From Flavobacterium endoglycinae (GTDB lineage: Bacteria > Bacteroidota > Bacteroidia > Flavobacteriales > Flavobacteriaceae), in the NCBI RefSeq assembly GCF_017352115.1, contig NZ_CP071448.1:4190001-4254000 (forward strand): DNA of 64,000 nt, in the 5' to 3' direction. The position numbers were made by a program, and so were the translations under genes. Shown here in pieces: positions 26,441 through 34,021 of the stretch (position 1 is its first letter; each line of letters starts with the position of its first letter). The notes below the pieces were generated by a model, which ran no database searches, was not told the origin of the DNA, and saw only the letters and a list, made by a program, of their open reading frames with translations.

Positions 26441-27805
26441 TTAAACTTTTAATAAAATAGTAAACTGAGCTCCTTTTCCTAAATCGCTGATAACGTTTAC
26501 AGAACCCTGATGCGCTTTTATAATTTGATCTACATAATACAATCCTAATCCTAAACCTTTGGTATTGTGAAGATTTCCTTGTTCAACACGGTAAAACTTC
26601 TCAAAAAGTAATGCTTGTTTATTTTTAGCGATACCAATTCCGTTATCTTCAAAACTAATTGAGAATTGTTTTTCGATAATTTTTGTGGTTATAGTTATAG
26701 TATTCGAACCATATTTCACAGCATTTTCCAAAACATTTAAAAAAGCAGTTGTGACATGAAATTTATCCAGAACTAAAATTGTATTCGAAGTTTTAAAATC
26801 GGTTTTAATGTCAATTTTCGGAAATGTAAGTTTAAAATCATTTACAATAGAAAGCAGAAAATCTTCGGCTTCAATTTTTTCTTTCTTCAGTTCGATTTCA
26901 TTTTCCGCTAGAGAATTGGCCATAACCTGATCGATCAAATTCTGAAGACGATTATTCTGGCGCGAAATTGTGTTGACAATAGCATTGAAATTTTCATCAT
27001 TTTCGCGAATGTTTTTCTGCTCCAGAATTTTGGTTGAAATTCCCAAAGTGGCCAGCGGCGTTTTTAATTCGTGTGTAATATTATTGATGAAATCTGTTTT
27101 TACATCGCTGACTTTCTTCTGTTTAATCAACGCCTTAATGGCAATTACAAAAAGACTTATAAGAGTCGTGATTGACAATAAAGATAAAATAAGAATAAAA
27201 GTCATTCGTCTTAAAATGATCATTTCCCAATCAATTACCGAAACGTACATCGAATCTTCAGTCAATAATTTATACTCTTGATTTTCAAAAGTTCCGTTTG
27301 TGGTTCCCACATAACTTCGAACCAAAAAAGCATGATTTAACGAAGCCAGATTTCCGTATAATTTATTCTGGATAAAAGGTTTTTCAGAAAAAATAGTATC
27401 TGCTTTTTGTGTGTTTTTGTACAAAATGAATTTGTTTAAAACAATCGCAAAATCAATTTTAAAATTGGGTAAATCCCTTTCGAATTTTCGCCGAAGCTGT
27501 TCTGTTATACTACTTTGATATTCGTTTTTTAGAACACCGTTTTTAAGATCCAGTTTGGTCTTTTTTCCTTGAAAATAATTCTCAGAAAGTGTTTTGTATA
27601 AAATCTCTTTTTTACAAACCAACGCCGAATCGATATCACTGTAATTATTCGTGATCTGTGCAATTTCGTTTTTAATCTGCGTATGAAACTGCGCCACTTT
27701 GTAATCGTAAGCGGTTTTTACCAAATAACATTGCACAGTAGTCAGAACAATAAGTGCGACAGCCGAAAATGCTATTAATAAATTTATTCTTCGTTTCATA
27801 TTCAT
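26441..27805 (-). CDS. Sensor histidine kinase
   Basis: 454 residues from ATG 27805 (27799 also possible; a TTG at 27844 lies upstream of the -7 box and is rejected). Membrane helix at about 8-28, a periplasmic domain of roughly 180 residues, a second helix (MTFILILSLLSITTLISLFVIAI), then HisKA with phospho-accepting His245 in FINNITHELKTPLATL and HATPase_c with NVLENAVKYG, EDNGIGIAK and TKGLGLGLYYV. The signal is unknown. It forms an operon with the response regulator and is divergent from the barrel gene. Confidence 0.94.
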   Translation of the reverse strand: MNMKRRINLLIAFSAVALIVLTTVQCYLVKTAYDYKVAQFHTQIKNEIAQITNNYSDIDSALVCKKEILYKTLSENYFQGKKTKLDLKNGVLKNEYQSSITEQLRRKFERDLPNFKIDFAIVLNKFILYKNTQKADTIFSEKPFIQNKLYGNLASLNHAFLVRSYVGTTNGTFENQEYKLLTEDSMYVSVIDWEMIILRRMTFILILSLLSITTLISLFVIAIKALIKQKKVSDVKTDFINNITHELKTPLATLGISTKILEQKNIRENDENFNAIVNTISRQNNRLQNLIDQVMANSLAENEIELKKEKIEAEDFLLSIVNDFKLTFPKIDIKTDFKTSNTILVLDKFHVTTAFLNVLENAVKYGSNTITITTKIIEKQFSISFEDNGIGIAKNKQALLFEKFYRVEQGNLHNTKGLGLGLYYVDQIIKAHQGSVNVISDLGKGAQFTILLKV

Positions 27806-27819
27806 TTGAAATTTGGTTT

Positions 27820-27827
27820 CAAAAATA
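27820..27827 (-). promoter_or_regulatory. Putative -7 element TATTTTTG for the kinase operon
   Basis: On the minus strand TATTTTTG, about 15 bp before ATG 27805. The ATTAAC repeats lie 24-52 bp further upstream, where an activator would bind. Confidence 0.35.
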
Positions 27828-27851
27828 CGGCTTTTACGAAACAAAAGGCAG

Positions 27852-27879
27852 ATTAACGCTGCATTAACCTTCGATTAAC
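27852..27879. promoter_or_regulatory. Triple ATTAAC direct repeat, 11-bp period
   Basis: ATTAAC occurs at 27852-27857, 27863-27868 and 27874-27879, exactly 11 bp apart. OmpR/PhoB-type regulators typically bind direct repeats with this period. The array is centred between the kinase operon and the barrel gene; a -7-like CACTTTTG lies at 27902-27909, so the repeats cover the place of the -33 element. Confidence 0.6.
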
Positions 27880-27937
27880 TTTCGGAAATGGTTTTTCAAA
27901 GCACTTTTGCAGCAACTCTAATCCAATTTCTTTAAAA

Positions 27938-30052
27938 ATGAATATTTATCTGCCCATGAAAATTATTTTGGCATTCCTGCTTTTTTGTTTGTCATTTTTG
28001 GCAAAGGCGCAAAACGAAACGCCAAAAGATTCTATTTCAAATGAATTAAACGAAGTCGTAATCCATCAGAATAAAAAAACATTTACCAATTCAAACGGAA
28101 CTATAAAAATTGATGTCGCTAATTCGGTTTACAATTCAGTTCCTAATCCTGTTGAATTACTTTCAAAACTGCCTTTGGTGCAAGTGAGTTCAGACCGTGA
28201 AACCATTTCGATTGTGGGAAAAGTAAATCCGCTTATTTATATCGACAATCAAAGAGCTGGAATGAACGATTTAAATGCTTTGGCTGTCGCCGATATCAAA
28301 ACGATTGAAATCATTCAGAATCCTTCTTCTAAATACGAAGCTGAAGGTCGAGCCATAATTCTGATTACTAGAAAACTTAGTAAAAAAGACAGTTTTAAAA
28401 CCGATATTTCTGAAACTGCTTCTTTTAAAAAGAACTATAATAATTATTTAGGTTTTAATTCCAGTTTTAAAAAGAATAAACTCGAATGGAAAGCCAATTT
28501 CAATTACAATAAATTAGAACCGTGGGAAAATCACAGTATTGCCTATCAGATTCCGCAAGCTTCAATTGTTTCTGATTATGATGTTACGGCGGTTACAAAA
28601 CGAAATCAATATGTTTTTGGCGGTGGTTTGTTTTATAAAATCAACGATGAAGATTATTTTTCGATTAATGTAAACGGCAAAAGCCAAAATGATACTTTCG
28701 ATATCAATACTTTCACCTTCAATAAAAATCAAAATCAGGAAAATCACGTTTTTACTTTTAGTGATAATACAAGCGAAAAGAATTTTATAAACTCATTTTT
28801 AAATTATTCCAAAAAGCTAAAAGCTATTGATACAAAGCTTTTTATTGGAATTCAAGGATCAAACTTTAATCAGCATTTGTGGAGTTTGGTTGAAAATAAT
28901 TTTAATGAAACAAAATTAGAATTGTCGCAAAACCGTGGCCAGAAATTTAATGTTGATGTTTTTTCGGGAAGGATCGATTTGGAAAAAAAGTTTAAAAACG
29001 AAGTGCTTTGGGAATACGGAGGATTATATTCGGGAGCAAAATCGAAATCAGATTATGATGTTTTTGATTATGTTAAAAAGGAGACCACAAGTTTTGATTA
29101 CAATTTTAGAGAATCAAATGTAGCAGGTTATTCTCAGCTTTCTGGTAAAATTAAAAAAGTAGATTTTTCTGTGGGATTACGAGTTGAAAACACCAATGTA
29201 AACGGAAAATACAGTACAGAAAGTACGGCTTTGGTCGATAAAAATTACACTAACTTTTTTCCAAAAGCGCAGTTTTCATTTTCAATAGACAGTACAAAAA
29301 GTGTTAGTATGGATTATTCCAAAAGTATTTCGAGACCCAATTATTCTTCGTTAAGCATGATTGGAGTTTATATAAATCCGTACTTTATTTATGGCAGCAA
29401 TATCAATTTGGGACCCACATTGATGGATGTTGTGTCTGCCGTTTTTCAATATCATGACACTTCTTTAAAATTAACATTGTACAAAAACAAGAATTCAATT
29501 TATCAGGATTTCTCATTTGATAATCAGAATAATGTGCTGACTTTTACTGAGAAAAATTTTCAAAAAGAATCGGGTTACAATATTGAATTAACACTTCCGT
29601 TTACGCATAAAATCTGGAATACTACAAATTCTTTGGTTTTTTCGAAGAATAAAATTGAAGACGATTCGGCATTGTTTACTTCGTCAAAACCGTATTTGTA
29701 TTATTACTCCAATAATACTTTTAAACTTCCGCAAAATTTCACTTTCGTTTTCTCATTTTGGGGATCAACCAAGCAGAAAGAAGGTGTTTTTGAACGAAAT
29801 GCCAAATTGATTTTTGATTTGTCGCTTGCGAAATCTTTCGGTAAAAACTGGAATTGTACGCTGAATTATAATGATGTTTTCAAAAATACCATTTATACAG
29901 AACGATTTACGGTAAACAATGTGAGTTCAAGAGCTCGATATTTGGTAGATGCCAATGAACTTTCGATTGCACTTCGTTATTCTTTCGGAAAAATAAAAGA
30001 TTCAGCATACAAAGAAAAAAAGGTTAACGAAGACCAGAATCGAATTAGATAA
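27938..30052 (+). CDS. TonB-dependent-receptor-like outer-membrane beta-barrel protein
   Basis: 704 residues; ATG at 27938, or 27956 for a shorter signal peptide (MKIILAFLLFCLSFLAKAQ). A plug-like domain follows (about 40-130: VELLSKLPLVQVSSD, LIYIDNQRAG, IKTIEIIQNPSSKYEAEGRAIILI), then a long barrel of the OMP_b-brl_3 type ending LRYSFGKIKDS. No TonB-box is certain. Substrate is unknown. The divergent two-component system probably regulates it. A transposon inserted 28 bp downstream of its stop codon. Confidence 0.88.
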   Translation: MNIYLPMKIILAFLLFCLSFLAKAQNETPKDSISNELNEVVIHQNKKTFTNSNGTIKIDVANSVYNSVPNPVELLSKLPLVQVSSDRETISIVGKVNPLIYIDNQRAGMNDLNALAVADIKTIEIIQNPSSKYEAEGRAIILITRKLSKKDSFKTDISETASFKKNYNNYLGFNSSFKKNKLEWKANFNYNKLEPWENHSIAYQIPQASIVSDYDVTAVTKRNQYVFGGGLFYKINDEDYFSINVNGKSQNDTFDINTFTFNKNQNQENHVFTFSDNTSEKNFINSFLNYSKKLKAIDTKLFIGIQGSNFNQHLWSLVENNFNETKLELSQNRGQKFNVDVFSGRIDLEKKFKNEVLWEYGGLYSGAKSKSDYDVFDYVKKETTSFDYNFRESNVAGYSQLSGKIKKVDFSVGLRVENTNVNGKYSTESTALVDKNYTNFFPKAQFSFSIDSTKSVSMDYSKSISRPNYSSLSMIGVYINPYFIYGSNINLGPTLMDVVSAVFQYHDTSLKLTLYKNKNSIYQDFSFDNQNNVLTFTEKNFQKESGYNIELTLPFTHKIWNTTNSLVFSKNKIEDDSALFTSSKPYLYYYSNNTFKLPQNFTFVFSFWGSTKQKEGVFERNAKLIFDLSLAKSFGKNWNCTLNYNDVFKNTIYTERFTVNNVSSRARYLVDANELSIALRYSFGKIKDSAYKEKKVNEDQNRIR

Positions 30053-30079
30053 ATCCAATTAAAAAAAGTCCAATTAAAA

Positions 30080-30087
30080 AAAAACAA
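30080..30087. repeat. Left target-site duplication AAAAACAA
   Basis: 8-bp sequence directly outside the left terminal repeat, identical to 37826-37833 directly outside the right one. Confidence 0.85.
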
Positions 30088-30110
30088 GGTAACTATACCC
30101 TTTTTACACC
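30088..30110. repeat. Left terminal inverted repeat of the transposon (23 bp)
   Basis: Begins GGTAACTATACCC, then five T, then ACACC. The reverse complement of 37803-37825 matches 22 of 23 bases, with C/G at position 6. It contains the stop codon (30104-30106) of the first cargo gene. Confidence 0.92.
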
Positions 30111-30370
30111 GAAATTAAAACTTCTATAAAAAAGGCGGTTAAACTTTTTGTTTCAGTTTCTAAGATTATATATTCTCTATTTGAGAAATCAAATTTAGAT
30201 ACTTCTTGAAGATATTCAATCATTTCTTTTATATTTTCCGCGAAATGTGTGGCAATGATTGAAATAAGTTGTTTTTCGATGTCTTCTGTCTTGTATAAGA
30301 CTATAAATTCGCTTGGTTTATTGACAGTATTTTCGTATTCTTGTCTGGTTAACTGTTTAATTTGTATCAT
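30104..30370 (-). CDS. Small cargo protein A1 (QEYEN family)
   Basis: 88 residues, no signal peptide: an N-terminal IKQLTRQEYENTVNKPSEF, a middle helix region AENIKEMIEYLQEVSKFDF and a beta-rich end. It is clearly paralogous to the protein at 30642-30884 (IRTLTIQEYENSQEVPNSE and AENIKENIEILKQLQPFKI). Its last codons and stop are formed by the left terminal repeat. Its start is 3 bp from the divergent start of the next gene. Function unknown; not recognised from any named family. Confidence 0.7.
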   Translation of the reverse strand: MIQIKQLTRQEYENTVNKPSEFIVLYKTEDIEKQLISIIATHFAENIKEMIEYLQEVSKFDFSNREYIILETETKSLTAFFIEVLISV

Positions 30371-30373
30371 ATT

Positions 30374-30613
30374 ATGAGAATTAAAGATTTGAATGACCTT
30401 GCGCCGATAAAAAATAAAAGAACAAGGTTTTTAGTGAATAATACAAGTATCCCCTTTACGGATATTTTTTATGGTGTGATAAAAGAAATAAAAAGTGATC
30501 ATATAATTGTAGAACAACAATATATAAAGTCTAATGAAGATTATTCTGAAGAACTTATCACACAGAATAGAAAGCTTAAAAACGGAACTTTTAAGCTACT
30601 GGAAGATAAATAA
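30374..30613 (+). CDS. Small cargo protein B1
   Basis: 79 residues from ATG 30374, divergent from A1 with only 3 bp between the start codons. It reads MRIKDLNDLAPIKNK, then FYGVIKEIKSDHIIVEQQYIKSNED and ITQNRKLKNGTFKLL. The middle matches the B2 protein at 30889-31107 (REVNNSDIVVEQFFIKTDDE and LVSNKRGF), so both are real coding genes. The pattern of short beta strands suggests a small beta-barrel fold. A 9-bp terminator hairpin follows the stop. Confidence 0.65.
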   Translation: MRIKDLNDLAPIKNKRTRFLVNNTSIPFTDIFYGVIKEIKSDHIIVEQQYIKSNEDYSEELITQNRKLKNGTFKLLEDK

Positions 30614-30614
30614 A

Positions 30615-30639
30615 AAGCCTTACTGTTTATGTAAGGCTT
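30615..30639. terminator. Bidirectional terminator between convergent cargo genes
   Basis: AAGCCTTAC (30615-30623) pairs perfectly with GTAAGGCTT (30631-30639); 7-nt loop. It lies between the B1 and A2 genes. Confidence 0.8.
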
Positions 30640-30641
30640 GT

Positions 30642-30884
30642 TTAATCAATAACTTCAGTATGAATTAAGTATAATGTTTTGTTTTTAGTTGTTATTTCAT
30701 ATACGTCTTGGATTTTAAACGGTTGTAATTGTTTTAAAATTTCTATGTTTTCTTTTATGTTTTCCGCCAAAAATCTGCTTATTCGTTCCATTATATCTTT
30801 TTCGGTCGTATAGAAACATATTTCACTGTTTGGAACTTCTTGAGAATTTTCATACTCTTGTATGGTTAATGTTCTAATTTTCAT
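30642..30884 (-). CDS. Small cargo protein A2 (paralogue of A1)
   Basis: 80 residues from ATG 30884. A longer frame from 30965 would run through the B2 gene and encodes an unrelated hydrophobic stretch, so it is rejected. Shared with A1: LT-QEYEN, a T-E/D cluster, FAENIKE/LAENIKE helix and a beta C-terminal part (YEITTKNKTLYLIHTEV). Start codon is 4 bp from the divergent B2 start, repeating the A1/B1 arrangement. Confidence 0.68.
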   Translation of the reverse strand: MKIRTLTIQEYENSQEVPNSEICFYTTEKDIMERISRFLAENIKENIEILKQLQPFKIQDVYEITTKNKTLYLIHTEVID

Positions 30885-30888
30885 AGTT

Positions 30889-31107
30889 ATGGAATTATTT
30901 GAGTTGCTTAAAAAGTATACAAATACGGTAATAGAGATCCAAGCCAAATATATGCTGATAGACAAAAGTCATTTTACCGACAGATTTTTCGCTTATCTCA
31001 GGGAAGTAAATAATAGTGATATTGTTGTTGAGCAGTTTTTTATTAAAACCGATGACGAAGGAAATAATACCTTAGTTTCTAATAAGAGGGGTTTTAGAAA
31101 AAGATAA
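30889..31107 (+). CDS. Small cargo protein B2 (paralogue of B1)
   Basis: 72 residues from ATG 30889: MELFELLKKYTNTVIEIQAKY, then RFFAYLREVNNSDIVVEQFFIKTDDEG and a basic tail (NKRGFRKR). Similar in its middle to B1. The upstream in-frame start at 30862 lies inside the A2 gene and is less likely. Function unknown. Confidence 0.65.
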   Translation: MELFELLKKYTNTVIEIQAKYMLIDKSHFTDRFFAYLREVNNSDIVVEQFFIKTDDEGNNTLVSNKRGFRKR

Positions 31108-31135
31108 ATTTGAAATACTTAGTACTTTGAAATAA

Positions 31136-31321
31136 TTAACTGGAAGTTTCTATTAATTTATCAATTTCTTCAACAGTCGATTTTGCTGTGAAAACCGAAC
31201 AGTTACTTAAATGAAGTTCTGTGTGTTTTTCTTTATTTGCCCCATTTATTGAAACAATACAGCTTATATTTATAAAGTGGGGTTCGTTTTCTTCATCAAA
31301 TACAAATATAAATCCTTTCAT
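31136..31321 (-). CDS. Small cargo protein, FlbD-like layout
   Basis: 61 residues: MKGFIFVFDEENEPHFINISCIVSINGANKEKH, then TELHLSNCSVFTAKSTVEEIDKLIETS. The order strand-strand-(LSN.....A/V.ES/TVEEI) resembles the short FlbD-type beta/helix proteins in which a translational regulator fold is found, but similarity by eye is weak. A full promoter (TTG, 21 bp, TATATTTG) lies upstream, so expression is likely. Confidence 0.55.
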   Translation of the reverse strand: MKGFIFVFDEENEPHFINISCIVSINGANKEKHTELHLSNCSVFTAKSTVEEIDKLIETSS

Positions 31322-31345
31322 GGTTAGTTAGTTTTAATGTTCTCT

Positions 31346-31377
31346 CAAATATACAAAATTGTTATAATCAGCGACAA
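31346..31377 (-). promoter_or_regulatory. Promoter TTG-N21-TATATTTG
   Basis: On the minus strand TTG (31375-31377) is followed by 21 bp and TATATTTG (31346-31353), close to the Bacteroidota -33/-7 consensus, about 25 bp before the ATG at 31321. Confidence 0.5.
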
Positions 31378-31397
31378 TCAAAATATAATCAGCTAAT

Positions 31398-31405
31398 TAA
31401 CTTTG
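31398..31405 (+). promoter_or_regulatory. Putative -7 element TAACTTTG
   Basis: Consensus -7 box only 4 bp before the ATG at 31410, implying an almost leaderless transcript if used. Confidence 0.3.
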
Positions 31406-31409
31406 TATT

Positions 31410-31619
31410 ATGGAAGAACGATATAAATATACAAACGAAAAACTTTTTGAAAGTGATCCAGCAGTTGATAAAGCAAACGAAGAATATCAAAAAGCAATTC
31501 AAAGACTATTAGCAAAAGAAATTACTCTTGAAGAATGCCGTAAATATCAGCAGGCTGTTTTTGATGCTGTTAATAGAAGTACTATTGGCTGGACTATTAG
31601 AAAAGAAAAAGCCTCTTAA
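31410..31619 (+). CDS. Small cargo protein, helical
   Basis: 69 residues, mostly charged helix: KLFESDPAVDKANEEYQKAIQRLLAKEITLEECRKYQQAVFDAVNRST. No signal peptide or Cys pair. Not recognised. It converges on a 42-codon minus-strand frame, with overlapping stop codons under a terminator hairpin. Confidence 0.55.
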   Translation: MEERYKYTNEKLFESDPAVDKANEEYQKAIQRLLAKEITLEECRKYQQAVFDAVNRSTIGWTIRKEKAS

Positions 31620-31630
31620 TGTAGAGGCTT
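31609..31630. terminator. Bidirectional terminator hairpin
   Basis: AAGCCTCT (31609-31616) and AGAGGCTT (31623-31630), 8-bp perfect stem, 6-nt loop, with A-rich and T-containing flanks. It covers the converging stop codons. Confidence 0.7.
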
Positions 31631-31744
31631 AAATTCAAATTTATAGTTTTTAATTTCTTCAAGTTTATTTGACTTTGTCTTGACTAATTTTATCTTATCA
31701 AGTTTAGGATCTACTTTATACTTGTTTATCGCTGAAGGTTTCAT
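31616..31744 (-). CDS. Possible 42-residue basic small protein, coupled to the DUF6934-like gene
   Basis: ATG at 31744, one base after the upstream stop codon (TAA-T-ATG), which indicates translational coupling. The peptide is lysine-rich: MKPSAINKYKVDPKLDKIKL, then VKTKSNKLEEIKNYKFEFKPLH. It ends within the terminator hairpin. No homologue is recognised; coupling and clean codon content are the only support. Confidence 0.4.
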   Translation of the reverse strand: MKPSAINKYKVDPKLDKIKLVKTKSNKLEEIKNYKFEFKPLH

Positions 31745-31745
31745 A

Positions 31746-32213
31746 TTATTTTCTTTTAATGTAAAATCCAAAGAAGTTTTTATTATTATTGAAAGATACG
31801 TTAATTACCTCACCATTTTTAATTTCAGCCCCATATATTTCAAAAGTTTTAGATAGTTCTTCAAATTCCCTAGATATTGCTGACCTGTAAAGTCTTGTTC
31901 TAACAGGTGTACTCCCACGAAAAAATATTAGCCTGTCAGGATATTTTTTACTGAAAATATATGCAGAATGAGCTACTGTAGCTATTATTTTCTCCATATC
32001 TCCGTTTTTACTTTCTACAAGGTCATCTAAATTAAGTTCTCCTGTAATAGGATCAATTGAAATTACATCACCAAAACCAAGATTATAAATGTTTTCGTTA
32101 TCTGTTATTTTATATACTATTGCTTTTGGTATATCTCCATTTGTACCATTACTAACAAACTTAAATACAAGATTATCAGTGCTCGCAGACAATTCATATT
32201 TTGGATAGTCCAT
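31746..32213 (-). CDS. DUF6934-like protein
   Basis: 155 residues: YELSASTDNLVFKFVSNGTNGDIPKAIVYKIT, YNLGFGDV, IIATVAHSAYIF, PDRLIFFRGSTPVRTRLYRSAI, and a C-terminal IYGAEIKNGEV. The RGSTPVRTRLYR block and the N-terminal EF/KFVSxGxxG pattern are what I know from the uncharacterised Bacteroidota family DUF6934. Genes of that family are often found with a short upstream partner, as here (32245-32517). Its biochemical role is unknown. Confidence 0.65.
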   Translation of the reverse strand: MDYPKYELSASTDNLVFKFVSNGTNGDIPKAIVYKITDNENIYNLGFGDVISIDPITGELNLDDLVESKNGDMEKIIATVAHSAYIFSKKYPDRLIFFRGSTPVRTRLYRSAISREFEELSKTFEIYGAEIKNGEVINVSFNNNKNFFGFYIKRK

Positions 32214-32244
32214 TGAAGAATATTTTTATTCTGCAAAATACTAC

Positions 32245-32517
32245 TTATTTCTTAAAATGTCTAGCTTTTAAAAGTGCTTTATTAAAGTCTGACAGTTCTT
32301 CTTTTTTGCGTCCTTTTTCAATATCTTCGAAAGTTGCTGTTTTAACTGTCTTTCTTTGTCCGCCAATTAACAGCGGAAGTTCTAAATATTCAACCTCTGA
32401 TAAATCTTCTTGTAAATACTCTGTCATATCTTCAAGACTAAAATACCATTGTTGTTCAAATTCTGTCTTGTGTATGCTTTCGTCCTGCAAAAGCTTCTGT
32501 TTATCTAGTATTTTCAA
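32245..32517 (-). CDS. Small cargo protein upstream of the DUF6934-like gene
   Basis: 90 residues. QQWYFSLEDMTEYLQED recalls the start of Bro-N/DinD-type domains (WYFSxxD), but the protein is too short for a full Bro-N domain. The second half is LELPLLIGGQRKTVKTATFEDIEKGRKK and a lysine-rich end. It is 31 bp upstream of the DUF6934-like gene and likely co-transcribed with it. A TAACTTTG -7 box lies upstream at 32537-32544. Confidence 0.55.
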   Translation of the reverse strand: MKILDKQKLLQDESIHKTEFEQQWYFSLEDMTEYLQEDLSEVEYLELPLLIGGQRKTVKTATFEDIEKGRKKEELSDFNKALLKARHFKK

Positions 32518-32536
32518 ATCATTGTTTTTAAAGTTT

Positions 32537-32544
32537 CAAAGTTA
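32537..32544 (-). promoter_or_regulatory. Putative -7 element TAACTTTG
   Basis: Minus-strand match to TAnnTTTG, 19 bp before the ATG at 32517. No -33 TTG was seen. Confidence 0.3.
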
Positions 32545-32604
32545 GTGATTTTATTATTTGCTTTTTTGTGATATTTTTCTTAACTATGTCTTAAACTTAT
32601 AATT

Positions 32605-32817
32605 ATGAATAACACACAAATAAGAGGATTTAATATATGTTTATTATCTATTCAGTTAAAACTTAAAGCACTGGAAAAAGCTCTTACCACTGAACAAAAG
32701 ATAATTTACGAGACTTCCTTAAAAGAGAGTATTGAATTAGCTCAGAACGATAAACTGTCAATGTCATTAAGTCCTGAAGAACGTCGTATATTACTTCAAA
32801 TTCTCGGTCAGAAGTAG
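32605..32817 (+). CDS. Small helical cargo protein
   Basis: 70 residues, helical: NICLLSIQLKLKALEKALTTEQKIIYETSLKESIELAQNDK, then LSPEERRILLQILGQK. No recognised motif. It converges on the transposase gene with 8 bp between stop codons. Confidence 0.5.
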   Translation: MNNTQIRGFNICLLSIQLKLKALEKALTTEQKIIYETSLKESIELAQNDKLSMSLSPEERRILLQILGQK

Positions 32818-32825
32818 GTTTTCCA

Positions 32826-33800
32826 TTATTGGGCTGTTAACTGTTTGTATTTTGTTCTCACCTGCGAGTTAGCTAACAAGTGGTTAAATCTGTCTGATGT
32901 TTTTAAATCTCTCAGGTTAAATCTGAATACATGCTCATCTACATATTTCTGAATGTGTTTTCTTGACCACCAGTTATGAATCCCGTTATAACTTCTTTTC
33001 ATTATACCCCAGAATCCTTCAATAGAATTGCTGTGTATTTCGGGGTTATCAAAATCTACATATTGTTTTTTAGCATGATCTACAATGTGATGGTCATAAC
33101 AGTTTTCTAGTCCTCTGTATCCGTGCCATTCATCTGAGATTAAAACCGTGTCTTTTTCTACAAATGATTTTATAAACGGCTGGATTGATTCTTTTTTAGT
33201 GTTTTCCACCGCTATGCATTTTACTTTACTTGGTGAAAGCATTACTTTTTTACCGTCTATTATTTCAGATTCACCTCTCTGCAGAACTCCAATTACTGGG
33301 GTTTTGTCTTTGAAACTTCTTCCCTGCGACTGTTCGACCTTTTTGTCTTTGTGTCTGTTTTTATTCTTCCCGCCGAAAAAAGATTCATCCGCTTCGCAGA
33401 TTCCATCAAATTTATCATCAATGTCGTTTTCTATTCCGAAACAAGCTCTGATTCTATGGAGCATATGCCACGCTGATTTCTGACTGATTTGTAAGTCTCT
33501 GCCAAGCTGTACAGAACTGATTCCTTTTTTATGATTAATAACCAGATATATTGCCATAAACCATTTAGGAAGCTCAATCTTAGTATTATCGAACATTGAT
33601 CCAGTTTTAACTGTGAAGTACTTACCGCTTGTTTTGCACTTGTACTTATTTCCTTTACACTTATAGACTTTACTGTCTTCATGGAAAGGACTCACTGGTT
33701 TATTATTCCAATAGAGTGCTTCTAAATGCTCAATACACTTTTGTTCAGTAGAGAACTCTCTAGCTACTTCAAGTATTGAATTGAAATCTTTGTTAAACAT
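32826..33800 (-). CDS. tnpA: IS1595-family (ISXO2-like) transposase
   Basis: 324 residues from ATG 33800; an ATG at 33836 lies upstream of the -7 box. N-terminal region EFSTEQKCIEHLEALYW, then a degenerate zinc-ribbon-like segment (YKCKGNKYKCKTSGKYF), helix-turn-helix SSVQLGRDLQISQKSAWHMLHRIR, and the ISXO2-like catalytic core: Asp in CEADESFFGGKN, Asp in LISDEWHGY, and HSNSIEGFWGIMKRSYNG. Reading frame intact, so the element may still be active. It moves the element by cut-and-paste or copy-in; mechanism inferred from the family. Confidence 0.95.
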   Translation of the reverse strand: MFNKDFNSILEVAREFSTEQKCIEHLEALYWNNKPVSPFHEDSKVYKCKGNKYKCKTSGKYFTVKTGSMFDNTKIELPKWFMAIYLVINHKKGISSVQLGRDLQISQKSAWHMLHRIRACFGIENDIDDKFDGICEADESFFGGKNKNRHKDKKVEQSQGRSFKDKTPVIGVLQRGESEIIDGKKVMLSPSKVKCIAVENTKKESIQPFIKSFVEKDTVLISDEWHGYRGLENCYDHHIVDHAKKQYVDFDNPEIHSNSIEGFWGIMKRSYNGIHNWWSRKHIQKYVDEHVFRFNLRDLKTSDRFNHLLANSQVRTKYKQLTAQ

Positions 33801-33821
33801 GACTTTAAATTTTTCTTTCCC

Positions 33822-33852
33822 CAAATTTACGAACATTTTTACACTTAAACAA
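33822..33852 (-). promoter_or_regulatory. Transposase promoter TTG-N20-TAAATTTG
   Basis: On the minus strand TTG (33850-33852), 20 bp, then TAAATTTG (33822-33829). The start site should fall near 33815, which excludes the upstream ATG at 33836 and supports ATG 33800. Confidence 0.6.
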
Positions 33853-34021
33853 TAATTTAGTGTAACTAAGTTCTATTTTTAACATTTGAGGTATTTCTTT
33901 AAAGCCGTGGATACAAAGATAACCGCTAATTTTTTGTACTCCAATTCTTTGAAATCTGTTGTAATTTATTACTTTTACAGCATTGAAAATATAGGCGTTA
34001 GCTATTATCATGGTATCGAAA

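Noticed and set aside
32213..32245. Reading the 90-residue and DUF6934-like proteins as one frameshifted gene
   Set aside because: There are proper stop and start codons with a 31-bp gap, and DUF6934-like sequence begins at its own Met.
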